From Clostridiales bacterium (GTDB taxonomy: Bacteria; Bacillota; Clostridia; Christensenellales; Borkfalkiaceae), in assembly GCA_015055805.1 (NCBI GenBank), contig SVHN01000012.1:1-52141 (forward strand): a stretch of DNA of 52,141 bases. The letters run 5' to 3'. The notes under the pieces were generated by a model. It was not told the DNA's origin. It searched no databases and was given only the letters and a program-made list of their open reading frames with translations. Of this stretch, positions 34,551 to 42,935 are shown piece after piece (the stretch's first letter is position 1; each line of letters begins with the position of its first letter). The translations under genes and the position numbers were made by a program.

Positions 34551-35921
34551 TTAGTTTTCCTCGTACACTATTTTATTGAGAGCGTTGATGTAAGCTCTGA
34601 TACAAGCACCGACGATATCAGTAGAAACGCCGTTGCCAGGATACAGTTTACCATTAGCGCGTAAGCGGATAATAGACGAACCGACAGCCCCCCTACCTTT
34701 GGTTACTGCGTGAACTTGGAAATCGTCAAGTTCGTAATGGTGCCCTATTATCTGCTCAATAGCGTGAAACGCTGCATCAATCGGACCGTCACCAGTCGAA
34801 ACGCCCGTAAACTTTTCGCCGTCTTTTTCAAGGGTAACGTTTGCCGTTGCAGGAATAATATTACCGCTGTTTACAACGTAGTTAACCAAATGATAGGTTG
34901 ACGGAACTTGCATTGCCGTACTAGCAATAACGGCTTCTAATTCTTTAGTATCAATCAATTCTTTCTTTGCGGAAAGTTTTTTCAACTCTTCATAAACCTT
35001 ACCAACGTCGTCGTCCGAAAGTTCATAACCAAGTTGAGCAACAGCGGTAGCAACGTCCTTAATAGACGCGTTAGCATCAAGCGTAAAATGCTCCCCGTCT
35101 TTTTCCTGTTCGGAAACAATATCCGTAACACCACCTATCGCGGAAGTTAAATATTTAACGTTGGTAACGTCGATATTGCAATCTGCATCTAAAACAAACT
35201 TCTTTGCCCTAATAACGTCTGCCACTACTGCCATATCGAGATAATCGCCCGTAACAGAAGTAACCACACCGTCTGCACCTACACTAATAGCGGAAACAGC
35301 GCAAGCAGCCGACATTTTTAATGCGTCCGACGGATTAACTATAATCTTTGCGCCACAAACACCTTTAATCTTTTTAACGATATCTGCGTAATCTTCAGGG
35401 AAAGCCTCGCCAGCATCATCACAAACAACGATAGACTCAGCACCAGCAGCAAAAGCTGTGCTAGCGCAAGATTCTATAAAACCCGCTTCTGCCCTAAACG
35501 CGTCGTATGCCACGAACTCAACGGACTTAGACAAGGTTTTTGCCGCCTTAACTAATTCTTCAATCTTTTTGAGCATTGCCGGTGCTTTTAAGTGATAAAA
35601 ATATTCCATCTGTGCCGTAGAAACGGGCATTGCAACCTGCAAGCAAAATTTATCAGCATCTTTAACGCAATCGTATGCATTATTCAAACTATTATCGTCG
35701 ACCCCAACGGGAATCTTAACAATTGCGTTCTTTATGCTTTTTGCAATTGTTTTATAAACTATTTTGTCTTCCTTTGATGACGAAAGTAGCGGTAGTTCAA
35801 TATAATCAACGCCTGACGCGTCTAGTTTTTCTGCAATAGCAAGTCTTTCTCTAAACGTTAACGACAACTCTTGTTGTTCAGCTGCTTTTAGCGTAATGTC
35901 TGAAACAGTAATCTTTCTCAT
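34551..35921 (-). CDS. LeuA-like protein with lost catalytic motifs and intact allosteric domain
   Basis: The 456-residue protein is related to 2-isopropylmalate synthase. The C-terminal LeuA dimer domain (about 330-456) is well kept (GDGPIDAAFHAIEQIIG, GVSTDIVGACIRAYINALNK). In the catalytic barrel the hallmark DTTLRDGEQ reads DITLKAAEQ (residues 8-15), the metal-binding HxH is replaced by N196-P-S198 (IIVNPSDALK), and the GERAGN loop is gone. It should therefore not make isopropylmalate. The start at 35921 follows AAAGGAG. It is the first gene after a leucine T-box and may be a leucine-sensing regulatory partner; that is inference. Confidence 0.8.
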   Translation of the reverse strand: MRKITVSDITLKAAEQQELSLTFRERLAIAEKLDASGVDYIELPLLSSSKEDKIVYKTIAKSIKNAIVKIPVGVDDNSLNNAYDCVKDADKFCLQVAMPVSTAQMEYFYHLKAPAMLKKIEELVKAAKTLSKSVEFVAYDAFRAEAGFIESCASTAFAAGAESIVVCDDAGEAFPEDYADIVKKIKGVCGAKIIVNPSDALKMSAACAVSAISVGADGVVTSVTGDYLDMAVVADVIRAKKFVLDADCNIDVTNVKYLTSAIGGVTDIVSEQEKDGEHFTLDANASIKDVATAVAQLGYELSDDDVGKVYEELKKLSAKKELIDTKELEAVIASTAMQVPSTYHLVNYVVNSGNIIPATANVTLEKDGEKFTGVSTGDGPIDAAFHAIEQIIGHHYELDDFQVHAVTKGRGAVGSSIIRLRANGKLYPGNGVSTDIVGACIRAYINALNKIVYEEN

Positions 35922-35944
35922 AATGAACTCCTTTAATAAAAACA

Positions 35945-36087
35945 AATCCCCGACCGAAATTCAGTCAGGGACGATTGTAACCGTGGTACCACCCAAATTA
36001 TTGCAAATTCACCTTGCAATCACTCTTTAAGCTTATAACGGTAGCAACCCGAAAACGACTACTGAATTCACCGACAATGTTTATTCA
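35945..36087 (-). ncRNA. T-box expression platform lacking Stem I (proximal copy)
   Basis: On the minus strand the T-box consensus GGGTGGTACCACGG (35994-35981) lies before a terminator stem (CCCTGAC with GTCGGGG, about 35946-35972) and T-run, then the LeuA-like gene. Upstream sequence from CGGTGAATTCAGTAGTCG to AAAGAGTGATTGC aligns with the middle and 3' part of the distal T-box. The Stem I features (AGAGAG, GGTTGGTG, specifier loop) are missing, and the predicted start of transcription falls just before the conserved part. Confidence 0.75.
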
Positions 36088-36092
36088 TAAAC

Positions 36093-36121
36093 ATTATACA
36101 ATGCGTACTATTAATTGTCAA
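36093..36121 (-). promoter_or_regulatory. Promoter of the proximal T-box leader
   Basis: TTGACA (36121-36116) and TATAAT (36098-36093) are separated by 17 bases on the minus strand, with GC before the -35. Transcription would begin near 36086. Confidence 0.75.
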
Positions 36122-36171
36122 GCAAAAGAGTTGCATTTTTACGACGATTAGCCGCTTTGCCTATAAAAAAA

Positions 36172-36403
36172 TAAAACCCCGACTGAAATTCAGTCAGGGA
36201 CGATTTTTTCACCGCGGTACCACCCGATATTGTTGCCAAGCAACCACTCTTTTGCTTTTAACGGGGCAAGCCGTAAACGATTAATCTGTTCGCCGTTTCC
36301 GCTCCGGAATGAGTAACGCCCCGCCCCGCATTGACTTGCACCAACCGTCAACTCTCTTAATTACGACGTTTCGTCTGTTTCCATCTAAGCGTTTTATAAA
36401 ATT
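36172..36403 (-). ncRNA. Complete T-box riboswitch, leucine specifier CTC
   Basis: The minus-strand leader has AGAGAG (36357-36352) and GGTTGGTGCAA (36346-36336), the Stem I distal motifs. Its specifier loop reads ACTCA between paired GGCGTT and TTCCG, giving CTC (36313-36311) for tRNA-Leu(GAG). The T-box sequence GGGTGGTACCGCGG (36225-36212) precedes a terminator stem (36201-36176) and T-run. Uncharged tRNA-Leu should stabilise the antiterminator and turn on the operon. Confidence 0.88.
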
Positions 36404-36409
36404 GTCAAA

Positions 36410-36438
36410 ATTATAGCACCGTAAAATGTCTTTGTCAA
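36410..36438 (-). promoter_or_regulatory. Promoter of the complete T-box leader
   Basis: TTGACA (36438-36433) and TATAAT (36415-36410) on the minus strand have a 17-base spacer, again preceded by GC. Confidence 0.8.
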
Positions 36439-36457
36439 GCAGATTTACACTCAAACA

Positions 36458-37249
36458 CTAAACTTTTAGAAGTTTTTTTATATTTTCAGAAAGTATAGCC
36501 TTTCTATCGCCATCACTAAGCGGAATAGCCATAAATCTTTTAAGTTCGTTAGTCGCGTCCCACATAGGGAAATCAGTCGCAAAAAAGAATCTTTCCGCGC
36601 CTAGCATATCGATAATTTCCTTAGCTTTTTCCGCCGATATAAACGGTAACGACGAACAAGTGTCAAAGTATACGTTTTTAAGTCCTTTATATAGATGAGC
36701 GTCTTCCCAACAACGATACCCGCCAAAATGCGCGGCAATAAAGTTTACGTTAGGATATTTTTTTGCCATTTTTACAAGCCGTTCAGGCTTAGAAAATTCA
36801 AAGCGATCGTCACCGACGTGAAACAGTATCGGCAGCTTATCACCTATAATCTTATAAAACTTCTCAGCATCTTCTCCATCAATATAAAACTTTTGAAAAT
36901 CTGGGTGCAACTTAACGCCCTTAAATCCGTTTTCAATACACCAGCCGACTTCAGCCTTAATTTCTTCTTCAGACAAATCTTGATGCAAGGTCATAAACCC
37001 TATAAACTCGCCGTGTTCAGTTATTTCACGCTTAATAAACTCGTTTATTGATCTTACTTGATGTGCGGTTGTAGCGACAGAGTGCACAACGTATCTAGTC
37101 ACCCCCGCGCTACCGCCTTCCTCAATAAGCCTATCAGCCGTACCCGCTGGCATTTCCATTTTTATATCGTAAAAAACGCCTATAGTATCCGTTGCTTTTT
37201 GCGCTATTTTTTCAGGATAAATGTGGGCGTGCGCATCAATTATTTCCAT
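36458..37249 (-). CDS. Amidohydrolase family 2 (metal-dependent hydrolase)
   Basis: The 263-residue protein begins MEIIDAHAHIYPEK, the metal HxH motif. It continues with FKGVKLHPDFQKF, LPILFHVGD, FIAAHFGGYRCWED and FFATDFPMWD, the pattern of the ACMSD/amidohydrolase-2 group of TIM-barrel hydrolases and decarboxylases. The ATG at 37249 was chosen because GGAGAAAAAAG precedes it. It overlaps the transporter gene by 14 bases, so the two probably act on the same imported compound. Substrate unknown. Confidence 0.85.
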   Translation of the reverse strand: MEIIDAHAHIYPEKIAQKATDTIGVFYDIKMEMPAGTADRLIEEGGSAGVTRYVVHSVATTAHQVRSINEFIKREITEHGEFIGFMTLHQDLSEEEIKAEVGWCIENGFKGVKLHPDFQKFYIDGEDAEKFYKIIGDKLPILFHVGDDRFEFSKPERLVKMAKKYPNVNFIAAHFGGYRCWEDAHLYKGLKNVYFDTCSSLPFISAEKAKEIIDMLGAERFFFATDFPMWDATNELKRFMAIPLSDGDRKAILSENIKKLLKV

Positions 37250-38588
37250 CTTTTTTCTCCTGTTCGACATCACTTTCCAAGACTTGACAGTCATTAACTT
37301 CAATGCTACTTAGTATTTTTATCTTTTCTTTTTTCGCAACCGAAATCAAAATTTGAAGACCAACAACTACAAACGCCATTATCCCTGCACAAATATAGAA
37401 CGCCACGTTATAACTTCCACTAATGTCGAAACAAAGGTTTACAAGCGGTGCACCTACTGCATACCCTGCAACGTTTGCCGCAACCACGACGCCTAAAATT
37501 TTCGCATAAGACTTTTCACCAAACAAGTCGCTTGCATAAATAGGCAAAACTATGGTTTCTAACGGCAACGCAAATGAAGACAGTATTCCATACGCAACAG
37601 CAATAACCATACCTGTCGTAGTATTAGTTATTAAGGATAAAGCAATCATAACGATGGAAGCAAGCGCAGCACACATAGTAACGGTAGTTCTTAGACCGAA
37701 CTTATCGTAAATAAAACCAGTCAAAAATTTTGCGCATGCTAATGCAATTGAATGTATACTTAAAACGGTAGCAACAAACGCGCCGTCAATTCCGACATCT
37801 TTCATATGCGCAGCCGATACCCCCGTTACACCTTGCAAGCACATTCCTGTCAAGAAAATAATAAACAACGAAAGGTAAAACCACCATTTTTTTACAACGT
37901 CGGACCAACCTATACCGACCCAACTGTCACCCCTAGATTTCTTTTTTGTGGTAGAATTATCAGTGTTTTGCGCCATAATATTTTCGGTGTTTTTGGGTTT
38001 GTTTTTGAAAAATACTGCAATTAACGCAAACAGCACTACGAGTATTATGGCAATTAAAAAATACGCTCTTTTATATCCTACGGGACCACTCTCAATGATC
38101 GGTGAAACTATCTGCATAGCAATAGCGCCACCAATACCGTTAGACGCCAAAATCGCGCCCATTATGGTGCCTTTATTTTTCTTACACCATACGTTTACAA
38201 CATAACCAACCATTGCCGTTCCAGTCCAAGAAAAACCAACACCAAGTAGCGTCCCACCCAAATAAAAAACTAGAACGTTTTCTGCAACAGAATATAACAC
38301 CATTGCCCCAACAAGACAGATTGTTCCAGCCAAAATCAAATTTTTAGGCCCAAATTTTGCGATCATACTACCGAAAAACAAATTAACGATAGCCGTTGCA
38401 ATATACCTAAAACTATTGTTTAATGAAAACGCACTCCGTTCAATTTCCAAATGTTCAGTTACCGGACTTAAAAACAAACTGGTGGTTGAACTACAAAATC
38501 CTAAACTTACACAGACCAACAAAAAAGAAAGCCCGACTATAACCCAGCTGTAATCAAACCTTTTCTTTCCTAGTTTTTCATTTGACAT
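37236..38588 (-). CDS. MFS transporter
   Basis: The 450-residue protein has about 12 membrane helices. The N-half contains an MFS loop (FFGSMIAKFGPKNLI) and the C-half a matching one (FLTGFIYDKFGLRTT). The pattern resembles oxalate/formate-antiporter-like or monocarboxylate-type MFS carriers. The start at 38588 has an AGGTG ribosome site; an in-frame ATG further upstream lies inside the promoter. It is the first gene of a two-gene operon with the amidohydrolase. Confidence 0.87.
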   Translation of the reverse strand: MSNEKLGKKRFDYSWVIVGLSFLLVCVSLGFCSSTTSLFLSPVTEHLEIERSAFSLNNSFRYIATAIVNLFFGSMIAKFGPKNLILAGTICLVGAMVLYSVAENVLVFYLGGTLLGVGFSWTGTAMVGYVVNVWCKKNKGTIMGAILASNGIGGAIAMQIVSPIIESGPVGYKRAYFLIAIILVVLFALIAVFFKNKPKNTENIMAQNTDNSTTKKKSRGDSWVGIGWSDVVKKWWFYLSLFIIFLTGMCLQGVTGVSAAHMKDVGIDGAFVATVLSIHSIALACAKFLTGFIYDKFGLRTTVTMCAALASIVMIALSLITNTTTGMVIAVAYGILSSFALPLETIVLPIYASDLFGEKSYAKILGVVVAANVAGYAVGAPLVNLCFDISGSYNVAFYICAGIMAFVVVGLQILISVAKKEKIKILSSIEVNDCQVLESDVEQEKKDGNN

Positions 38589-38629
38589 TTTAGCACCTCG
38601 CGCGAATTTTCTTACAACAATTAAGGTAT

Positions 38630-38659
38630 ATTGTACTCTCATAAAATATGAAAAGTCAA
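38630..38659 (-). promoter_or_regulatory. Promoter of the MFS-amidohydrolase operon
   Basis: TTGACT (38659-38654) and TACAAT (38635-38630) on the minus strand are 18 bases apart. Confidence 0.6.
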
Positions 38660-38704
38660 CTTAATTTTATAAGGGCAGAACTAATTTTTTATAAATTTAT
38701 AGCA

Positions 38705-39145
38705 CTAATCTTTTGCAAAACGTTTTAAGTATGATAAATCAAGTAGCCACTCAGATACTTGATTGTTTTTTTGATGTTCTTCGTTTGCTATCCCCATTGC
38801 CTTTCTCATTTCAACGTATGAACAATTATTTACTTTCATAAAATGATCTTCGGCACGCTCGGCATCACCCATTAATTGCGTGCGTTCCATATGAATAACA
38901 CTATGACAATCTTTGCAAACAGCCAAAATATCTTCAAGTTTTTGCATGCGATTTTCTCTATCGTAACTCCACTTTTCGTGAGCGTCAAGTTTATCGGTTT
39001 TTTTGCCGCAAATCATACATTTTCCATTTGCTCGGCGCTTTGCGTCGGCTTTTAAAAAATCCCATTGTTTTCTTGACAATATCGTGCGCAAATTAGAGTA
39101 CCAACACCCATCGGGAACAAGCTCAATCATCAACTTATACCGCAT
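38705..39145 (-). CDS. HNH-type zinc-binding nuclease-like protein
   Basis: The 146-residue protein has a Cys4/HNH-like core: CMICGKK, then LDAHEKWSYDRENRMQKLED, then CKDCHSVIHMER. This is the pattern of a widespread HNH-type family (AHExW and CxxCHxxxH). The start at 39145 has AGGAG 9 bases upstream, and it overlaps the SbcC-like stop by 11 bases. It is therefore translated with the SbcD/SbcC-like pair and may act on the same DNA ends. Nuclease activity itself is not shown. Confidence 0.7.
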   Translation of the reverse strand: MRYKLMIELVPDGCWYSNLRTILSRKQWDFLKADAKRRANGKCMICGKKTDKLDAHEKWSYDRENRMQKLEDILAVCKDCHSVIHMERTQLMGDAERAEDHFMKVNNCSYVEMRKAMGIANEEHQKNNQVSEWLLDLSYLKRFAKD

Positions 39146-41150
39146 TATCGGGTCTCCTACTTTCATGGCAAATAAAATACAGTATTTGATATTCCTCAGA
39201 AAGTTTTTCAATCAAAGTAACGGCAGATTTAACCTTTTTGTCGTCTAGATTAAAAAACGGGTCGTCCAAAATTATAAACGGCTTTTCACCTGTAAACAAT
39301 ACGTCGGTTAAAGCAAAACGCTTACAGATTTCAAATAGGTTTTGATATCCCTTACTATAATAATCAGTGTGCTTTTCACCGCATTTTTCTTCAATAGTAA
39401 CATTTAAATCAATATCAATAATCGCACTAATTTCACCACCAGCAATTAGCTTTAAATATTTATTCAAACTGTCTTGAAGTGGCGCACGGTACTTGACTTT
39501 AAGATTTTCATCTGCTTTTTTCAAAAATTCGGCGGTTTTTATAAGTGTATCGTGCTCCACTTTATATTGTTCCAACTTTTCTTCCAACTCTAATTTTTTA
39601 CTCTCTAACTCAAACTGCTTATCCGCAAGTTCTTCGTACGCCTTAACGCTAGCGAGTTTCGACGCTAAAATGCCTGCCTTTTTTGTATACGTATTTTGCA
39701 CGTCAAACAATTGCGCCTTCAACTTCATAACATCGCCAACACCTACGCTGTTTTCATTTATGGTCGGGTCACCATTAAACGCGTCGATCATTTTCTCAAC
39801 AGATTGTAATTTTTCCGTTAATTCAATATACTTATCAGCCGCGCTTTTAACGTACAAGACTGACGAGCGGTAATCAAGACCCACAGGTATACTATACGAA
39901 GACAAAAAAGCGTTTAGTTTGGATATATAATCGTTTTCCAATTCACGATATTCGTTAAGCCGAGTTTTTCTCATTTCAGCAAGTTGCGCAAACTCATTGT
40001 TTGGTTTGACTGATGATTTGCTAGAAAAAGCGACCAAGATCAAAACGGCAGTTATAAGAAATAATGCAAATCCAACAATCCCTAATACAAGGTTGAACCA
40101 TATCGTGCTTATACCTTCAATAAAAAACAGTAGACAAATAGCAATTGACGCAATCGTTTGTCTTTTTGAAAAGCCTTTATTCGTCGGTGTTTCTTTCCCC
40201 TGCATAACTGAAAGTTCGTCAGAGATAAGTTTAGCATTAGAAGAAACCTTTACAAGCTCGTCTGCAAAACCGGTATAAGCCGTAATTTCGCTATCGGTCG
40301 GCAATTTACCGTTAAGAACGCTATCAACGTTTAATTTTTCTTTAATAAGCGCATCTTTTTCTTTAAGCAACTCGTTAAGCCTTGCCCTTTTTACGGCAAC
40401 AGCCTCAGCGCGCCCTGCTGCCGCAACTTGTTCAGCCAACTCGCTTGATTGTTTTTTCAATTCTTCCACTTCGCCAGAGATTTCCGCGACTTCGTTTTTA
40501 AGAATTTTTGCGGTGTTTGATGCGTGTCCCGCCCTTTCAATTTCTTCACTAACAGACCGCAACTCTCTTTTACAATCGTTTATAAGCCCACGATCGCCAC
40601 TATATTTATAAGTTTTAGCCTTTTGCGTTATTTTTGAAAGTGCCAAATCAAACGAATCAGCGTCGTCAGCTTCACACAACGAATTAAACTTTGCAGTAAT
40701 GCTGGTGTTACTCTTAATTTCAAAATCTTTTTGAGAAAAATAAGTGGTTGACAAAAATCCTTCTTCGTCAATTTCAAAAATACGCTTACCGAGATCTTCG
40801 GTGTTTGTAAAACTTTTTCCGGTTTTAACGTCGTAAAGTCTTAGCGTGTCGTCAGTTTCTTTATTCCCAAAAAATCTTTCTATCTTAAACTCTTTTCCGC
40901 CCCATTCAAAATTAATTGAACCGCCGAACGTCTCCGTTGAGTTCCAAGGTTTATATTTCTTTCTTTCGTTTTCTGAAATGGTTCGTTTTGCGCTACCGTC
41001 AAGACCATAGAACATCGCCTTTATAAAAGTCGCTAGCGTACTTTTACCCCAACCGTTATCTTCTTTTACCGTATTTAGTCCACCTGTAAAGTCATAACTA
41101 AAATCTTTGAGTTTGCCAAAAGAAGAAACGTAACAAGAAACTAGCTTCAT
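39135..41150 (-). CDS. SbcC/RecN-like coiled-coil ATPase (YhaN type, with membrane hairpin)
   Basis: The 671-residue protein has a Walker A motif in NGWGKSTLATF (G33-T38), two coiled-coil arms, and a Walker B near the C-terminus in FIILDDPFFNLDD. In place of the zinc hook it has two hydrophobic helices at mid-length (IASIAICLLFFIEGIS and FNLVLGIVGFALFLITAVLI), the YhaN-like layout. It lies one base after the SbcD-like gene. Such pairs are thought to process DNA ends or repair intermediates, here probably near the membrane. Confidence 0.85.
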   Translation of the reverse strand: MKLVSCYVSSFGKLKDFSYDFTGGLNTVKEDNGWGKSTLATFIKAMFYGLDGSAKRTISENERKKYKPWNSTETFGGSINFEWGGKEFKIERFFGNKETDDTLRLYDVKTGKSFTNTEDLGKRIFEIDEEGFLSTTYFSQKDFEIKSNTSITAKFNSLCEADDADSFDLALSKITQKAKTYKYSGDRGLINDCKRELRSVSEEIERAGHASNTAKILKNEVAEISGEVEELKKQSSELAEQVAAAGRAEAVAVKRARLNELLKEKDALIKEKLNVDSVLNGKLPTDSEITAYTGFADELVKVSSNAKLISDELSVMQGKETPTNKGFSKRQTIASIAICLLFFIEGISTIWFNLVLGIVGFALFLITAVLILVAFSSKSSVKPNNEFAQLAEMRKTRLNEYRELENDYISKLNAFLSSYSIPVGLDYRSSVLYVKSAADKYIELTEKLQSVEKMIDAFNGDPTINENSVGVGDVMKLKAQLFDVQNTYTKKAGILASKLASVKAYEELADKQFELESKKLELEEKLEQYKVEHDTLIKTAEFLKKADENLKVKYRAPLQDSLNKYLKLIAGGEISAIIDIDLNVTIEEKCGEKHTDYYSKGYQNLFEICKRFALTDVLFTGEKPFIILDDPFFNLDDKKVKSAVTLIEKLSEEYQILYFICHESRRPDNAV

Positions 41151-41151
41151 A

Positions 41152-42228
41152 TTATATTTCCTCCCCCTTTAATGCGTTTATGCCACACATAATCACCCTG
41201 CTTTTCTCTTCATTAGATAAGTCAGATTCCCAAACAGCACGAACGAATTCACCACGCACGGATTTGTCGAGCGCAAAATCTTCGACATTAACTTTCAACT
41301 CGGTTTTATCATAAACTTTAGCGAAGAAAAATTCTTCATTTAGCCTTGAAGATAATCCTTCTTTGTCTATGTCAAAGTCGGGAGCATGTTCCCCTTTTAA
41401 TATAACTTTGATCAGGCTATTTTTGTCATAATTAGATTTTAGATTTTGAATTATTTCTTCCCTTAATTTAAACCAGTCGTCATAACCGCTAACGACAAAT
41501 TCAACGTCGTAAAAATTCCTTGACGAAAAATTTACAAACTCATATTTTGCCTTAGAATTTTCGTCAACGTCAACTAAAATAAATCCTTTATTGCCCGTTT
41601 CATCAAACCCTCTACCATCCAAGCAACCAGAATAGGCGTAAACACCGCGCTCGTCAATTCTACCGCTAGAATAACCGTGGATATGTCCAAGCGCAAGATA
41701 GTCGACGTTTTTATCCTTTAATTTAGGAATACTTATAACTTCCGCGTCTTCTTTACTCTTATATCCTGCAACTTGACCGTGCATGGTTACTATATTAAAC
41801 TTGTTTTGCGGCAAATTCAACGTATCAAACGCCGAAGAAGAATTGTTTTTATTTAGTTTAATTCCACTTACAAGAACGTTCCCGTAGTTAAACTCTGTCC
41901 ATTCATCACCAAAAAACTTTAAATTACTTGGGACGTTATCGCTATCAAGCATAAATTCTTCATCGTGATTGCCTGAAAGGTATAAAAAATCAACGTTCTC
42001 GTTTGATTTTATTGCATTAAATATGCGCAGTTTCGTTTTGTTAGACACTTTAGACGTGTCAAACATATCTCCTGCAATTATTACCGCGCTCACGCTGTTA
42101 TCCCCTGCAAAATCAGAAAGGCGTTCAAAAGTTCGTAAAATTTCCTCTCTGCGTATTTTTGTTTTTTCGCTAGGCAACGTTTCGATTTTAGAATCCAAGT
42201 GCAAATCAGCACAATGTATAAACTTCAT
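41152..42228 (-). CDS. SbcD/Mre11-like metallophosphoesterase (YhaO type)
   Basis: The 358-residue protein has the full nuclease motif series: CADLHLDSK, AGDMFD, SGNHDEE, MHGQVAG and LGHIHGY. A C-terminal capping region of about 140 residues follows. It is the first gene of the operon and is directly followed by the SbcC-like ATPase, the standard Mre11-Rad50 arrangement. The expected activity is Mn2+-dependent exo- or endonuclease action on DNA ends. Confidence 0.87.
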   Translation of the reverse strand: MKFIHCADLHLDSKIETLPSEKTKIRREEILRTFERLSDFAGDNSVSAVIIAGDMFDTSKVSNKTKLRIFNAIKSNENVDFLYLSGNHDEEFMLDSDNVPSNLKFFGDEWTEFNYGNVLVSGIKLNKNNSSSAFDTLNLPQNKFNIVTMHGQVAGYKSKEDAEVISIPKLKDKNVDYLALGHIHGYSSGRIDERGVYAYSGCLDGRGFDETGNKGFILVDVDENSKAKYEFVNFSSRNFYDVEFVVSGYDDWFKLREEIIQNLKSNYDKNSLIKVILKGEHAPDFDIDKEGLSSRLNEEFFFAKVYDKTELKVNVEDFALDKSVRGEFVRAVWESDLSNEEKSRVIMCGINALKGEEI

Positions 42229-42256
42229 TTTAACTCCAACAAGTTTTTATTTAATA

Positions 42257-42285
42257 ATTATATACCAAAATATCAAATATGTAAA
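42257..42285 (-). promoter_or_regulatory. Promoter of the SbcD/SbcC/HNH operon
   Basis: TTTACA (42285-42280) and TATAAT (42262-42257) on the minus strand have a 17-base spacer, about 30 bases before the start codon. Confidence 0.65.
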
Positions 42286-42297
42286 GTTATAAAAAAC

Positions 42298-42325
42298 GCC
42301 CAAACGCAAATTTTTGCGTTTGGGC
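42298..42325 (-). terminator. Terminator of the glycosyltransferase operon
   Basis: GCCCAAACGCAAA (42298-42310) and TTTGCGTTTGGGC (42313-42325) form a perfect 13-base stem with a 2-base nominal loop. Six Ts follow on the minus strand. Confidence 0.88.
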
Positions 42326-42335
42326 AGACATTTTA

Positions 42336-42929
42336 TTAATTTTTAACGACCAATCTTTTTTGTCTTTTTATATTAAATTCTCTAAGCGCGTGAAGTTTTG
42401 GCAAATTATATCTTAAAACCATCATCGGCAACAAATTCAACACCGCGTTAACAAGCGCAACTGGTACACCAAAGCACAAAAAATATTCTAGTGGATAAAT
42501 AAAAATGATTAAAAACCCGAATATTATATCTGCGACATGGACTATAATTCCGTAATTAGCTTCTAGAATATACCTCTCAACGTATTCGTTATCATTAGGT
42601 TTTAGGACGTGATTTTTTCTAAATCCTGATAGCGCGCCAAGTTCTAAAATCTTATCTTTCCATTTTTTTATTCCTAGTTTCTCGTAAAACACTCGTTCTT
42701 TTTTGCTAGCATTATAACAAGTCTTATCTACGGCAAACCATTTTTCCGGCAATGCACGCCTCACGATAAGAGCAAAAATTAAATCAACTATTATTACTGA
42801 AATGGTAGATAAAATTACAGCCAAAATTACGTACCAAACACCAAATCCAAAGATAGGAACAGTAAAAATTATATTTATTGTCGCTATTATTGCCATACAA
42901 GTAAGTATCGACACTATATAGAAAACCAT
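42336..42929 (-). CDS. Membrane protein resembling CrtO-type glycosyl-carotenoid acyltransferases
   Basis: The 197-residue protein has four to five hydrophobic segments and a central YEKLGIKKWKDKI motif. That motif matches the conserved block of glycosyl-4,4'-diaponeurosporenoate acyltransferase (CrtO of staphyloxanthin synthesis) and its relatives. It is the last gene after a GT8 glycosyltransferase and a PlsC-like acyltransferase, so it may acylate a sugar. No carotenoid genes are visible here, so the actual acceptor is probably a glycolipid. Family call moderate. Confidence 0.6.
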   Translation of the reverse strand: MVFYIVSILTCMAIIATINIIFTVPIFGFGVWYVILAVILSTISVIIVDLIFALIVRRALPEKWFAVDKTCYNASKKERVFYEKLGIKKWKDKILELGALSGFRKNHVLKPNDNEYVERYILEANYGIIVHVADIIFGFLIIFIYPLEYFLCFGVPVALVNAVLNLLPMMVLRYNLPKLHALREFNIKRQKRLVVKN

Positions 42930-42935
42930 AATTAT

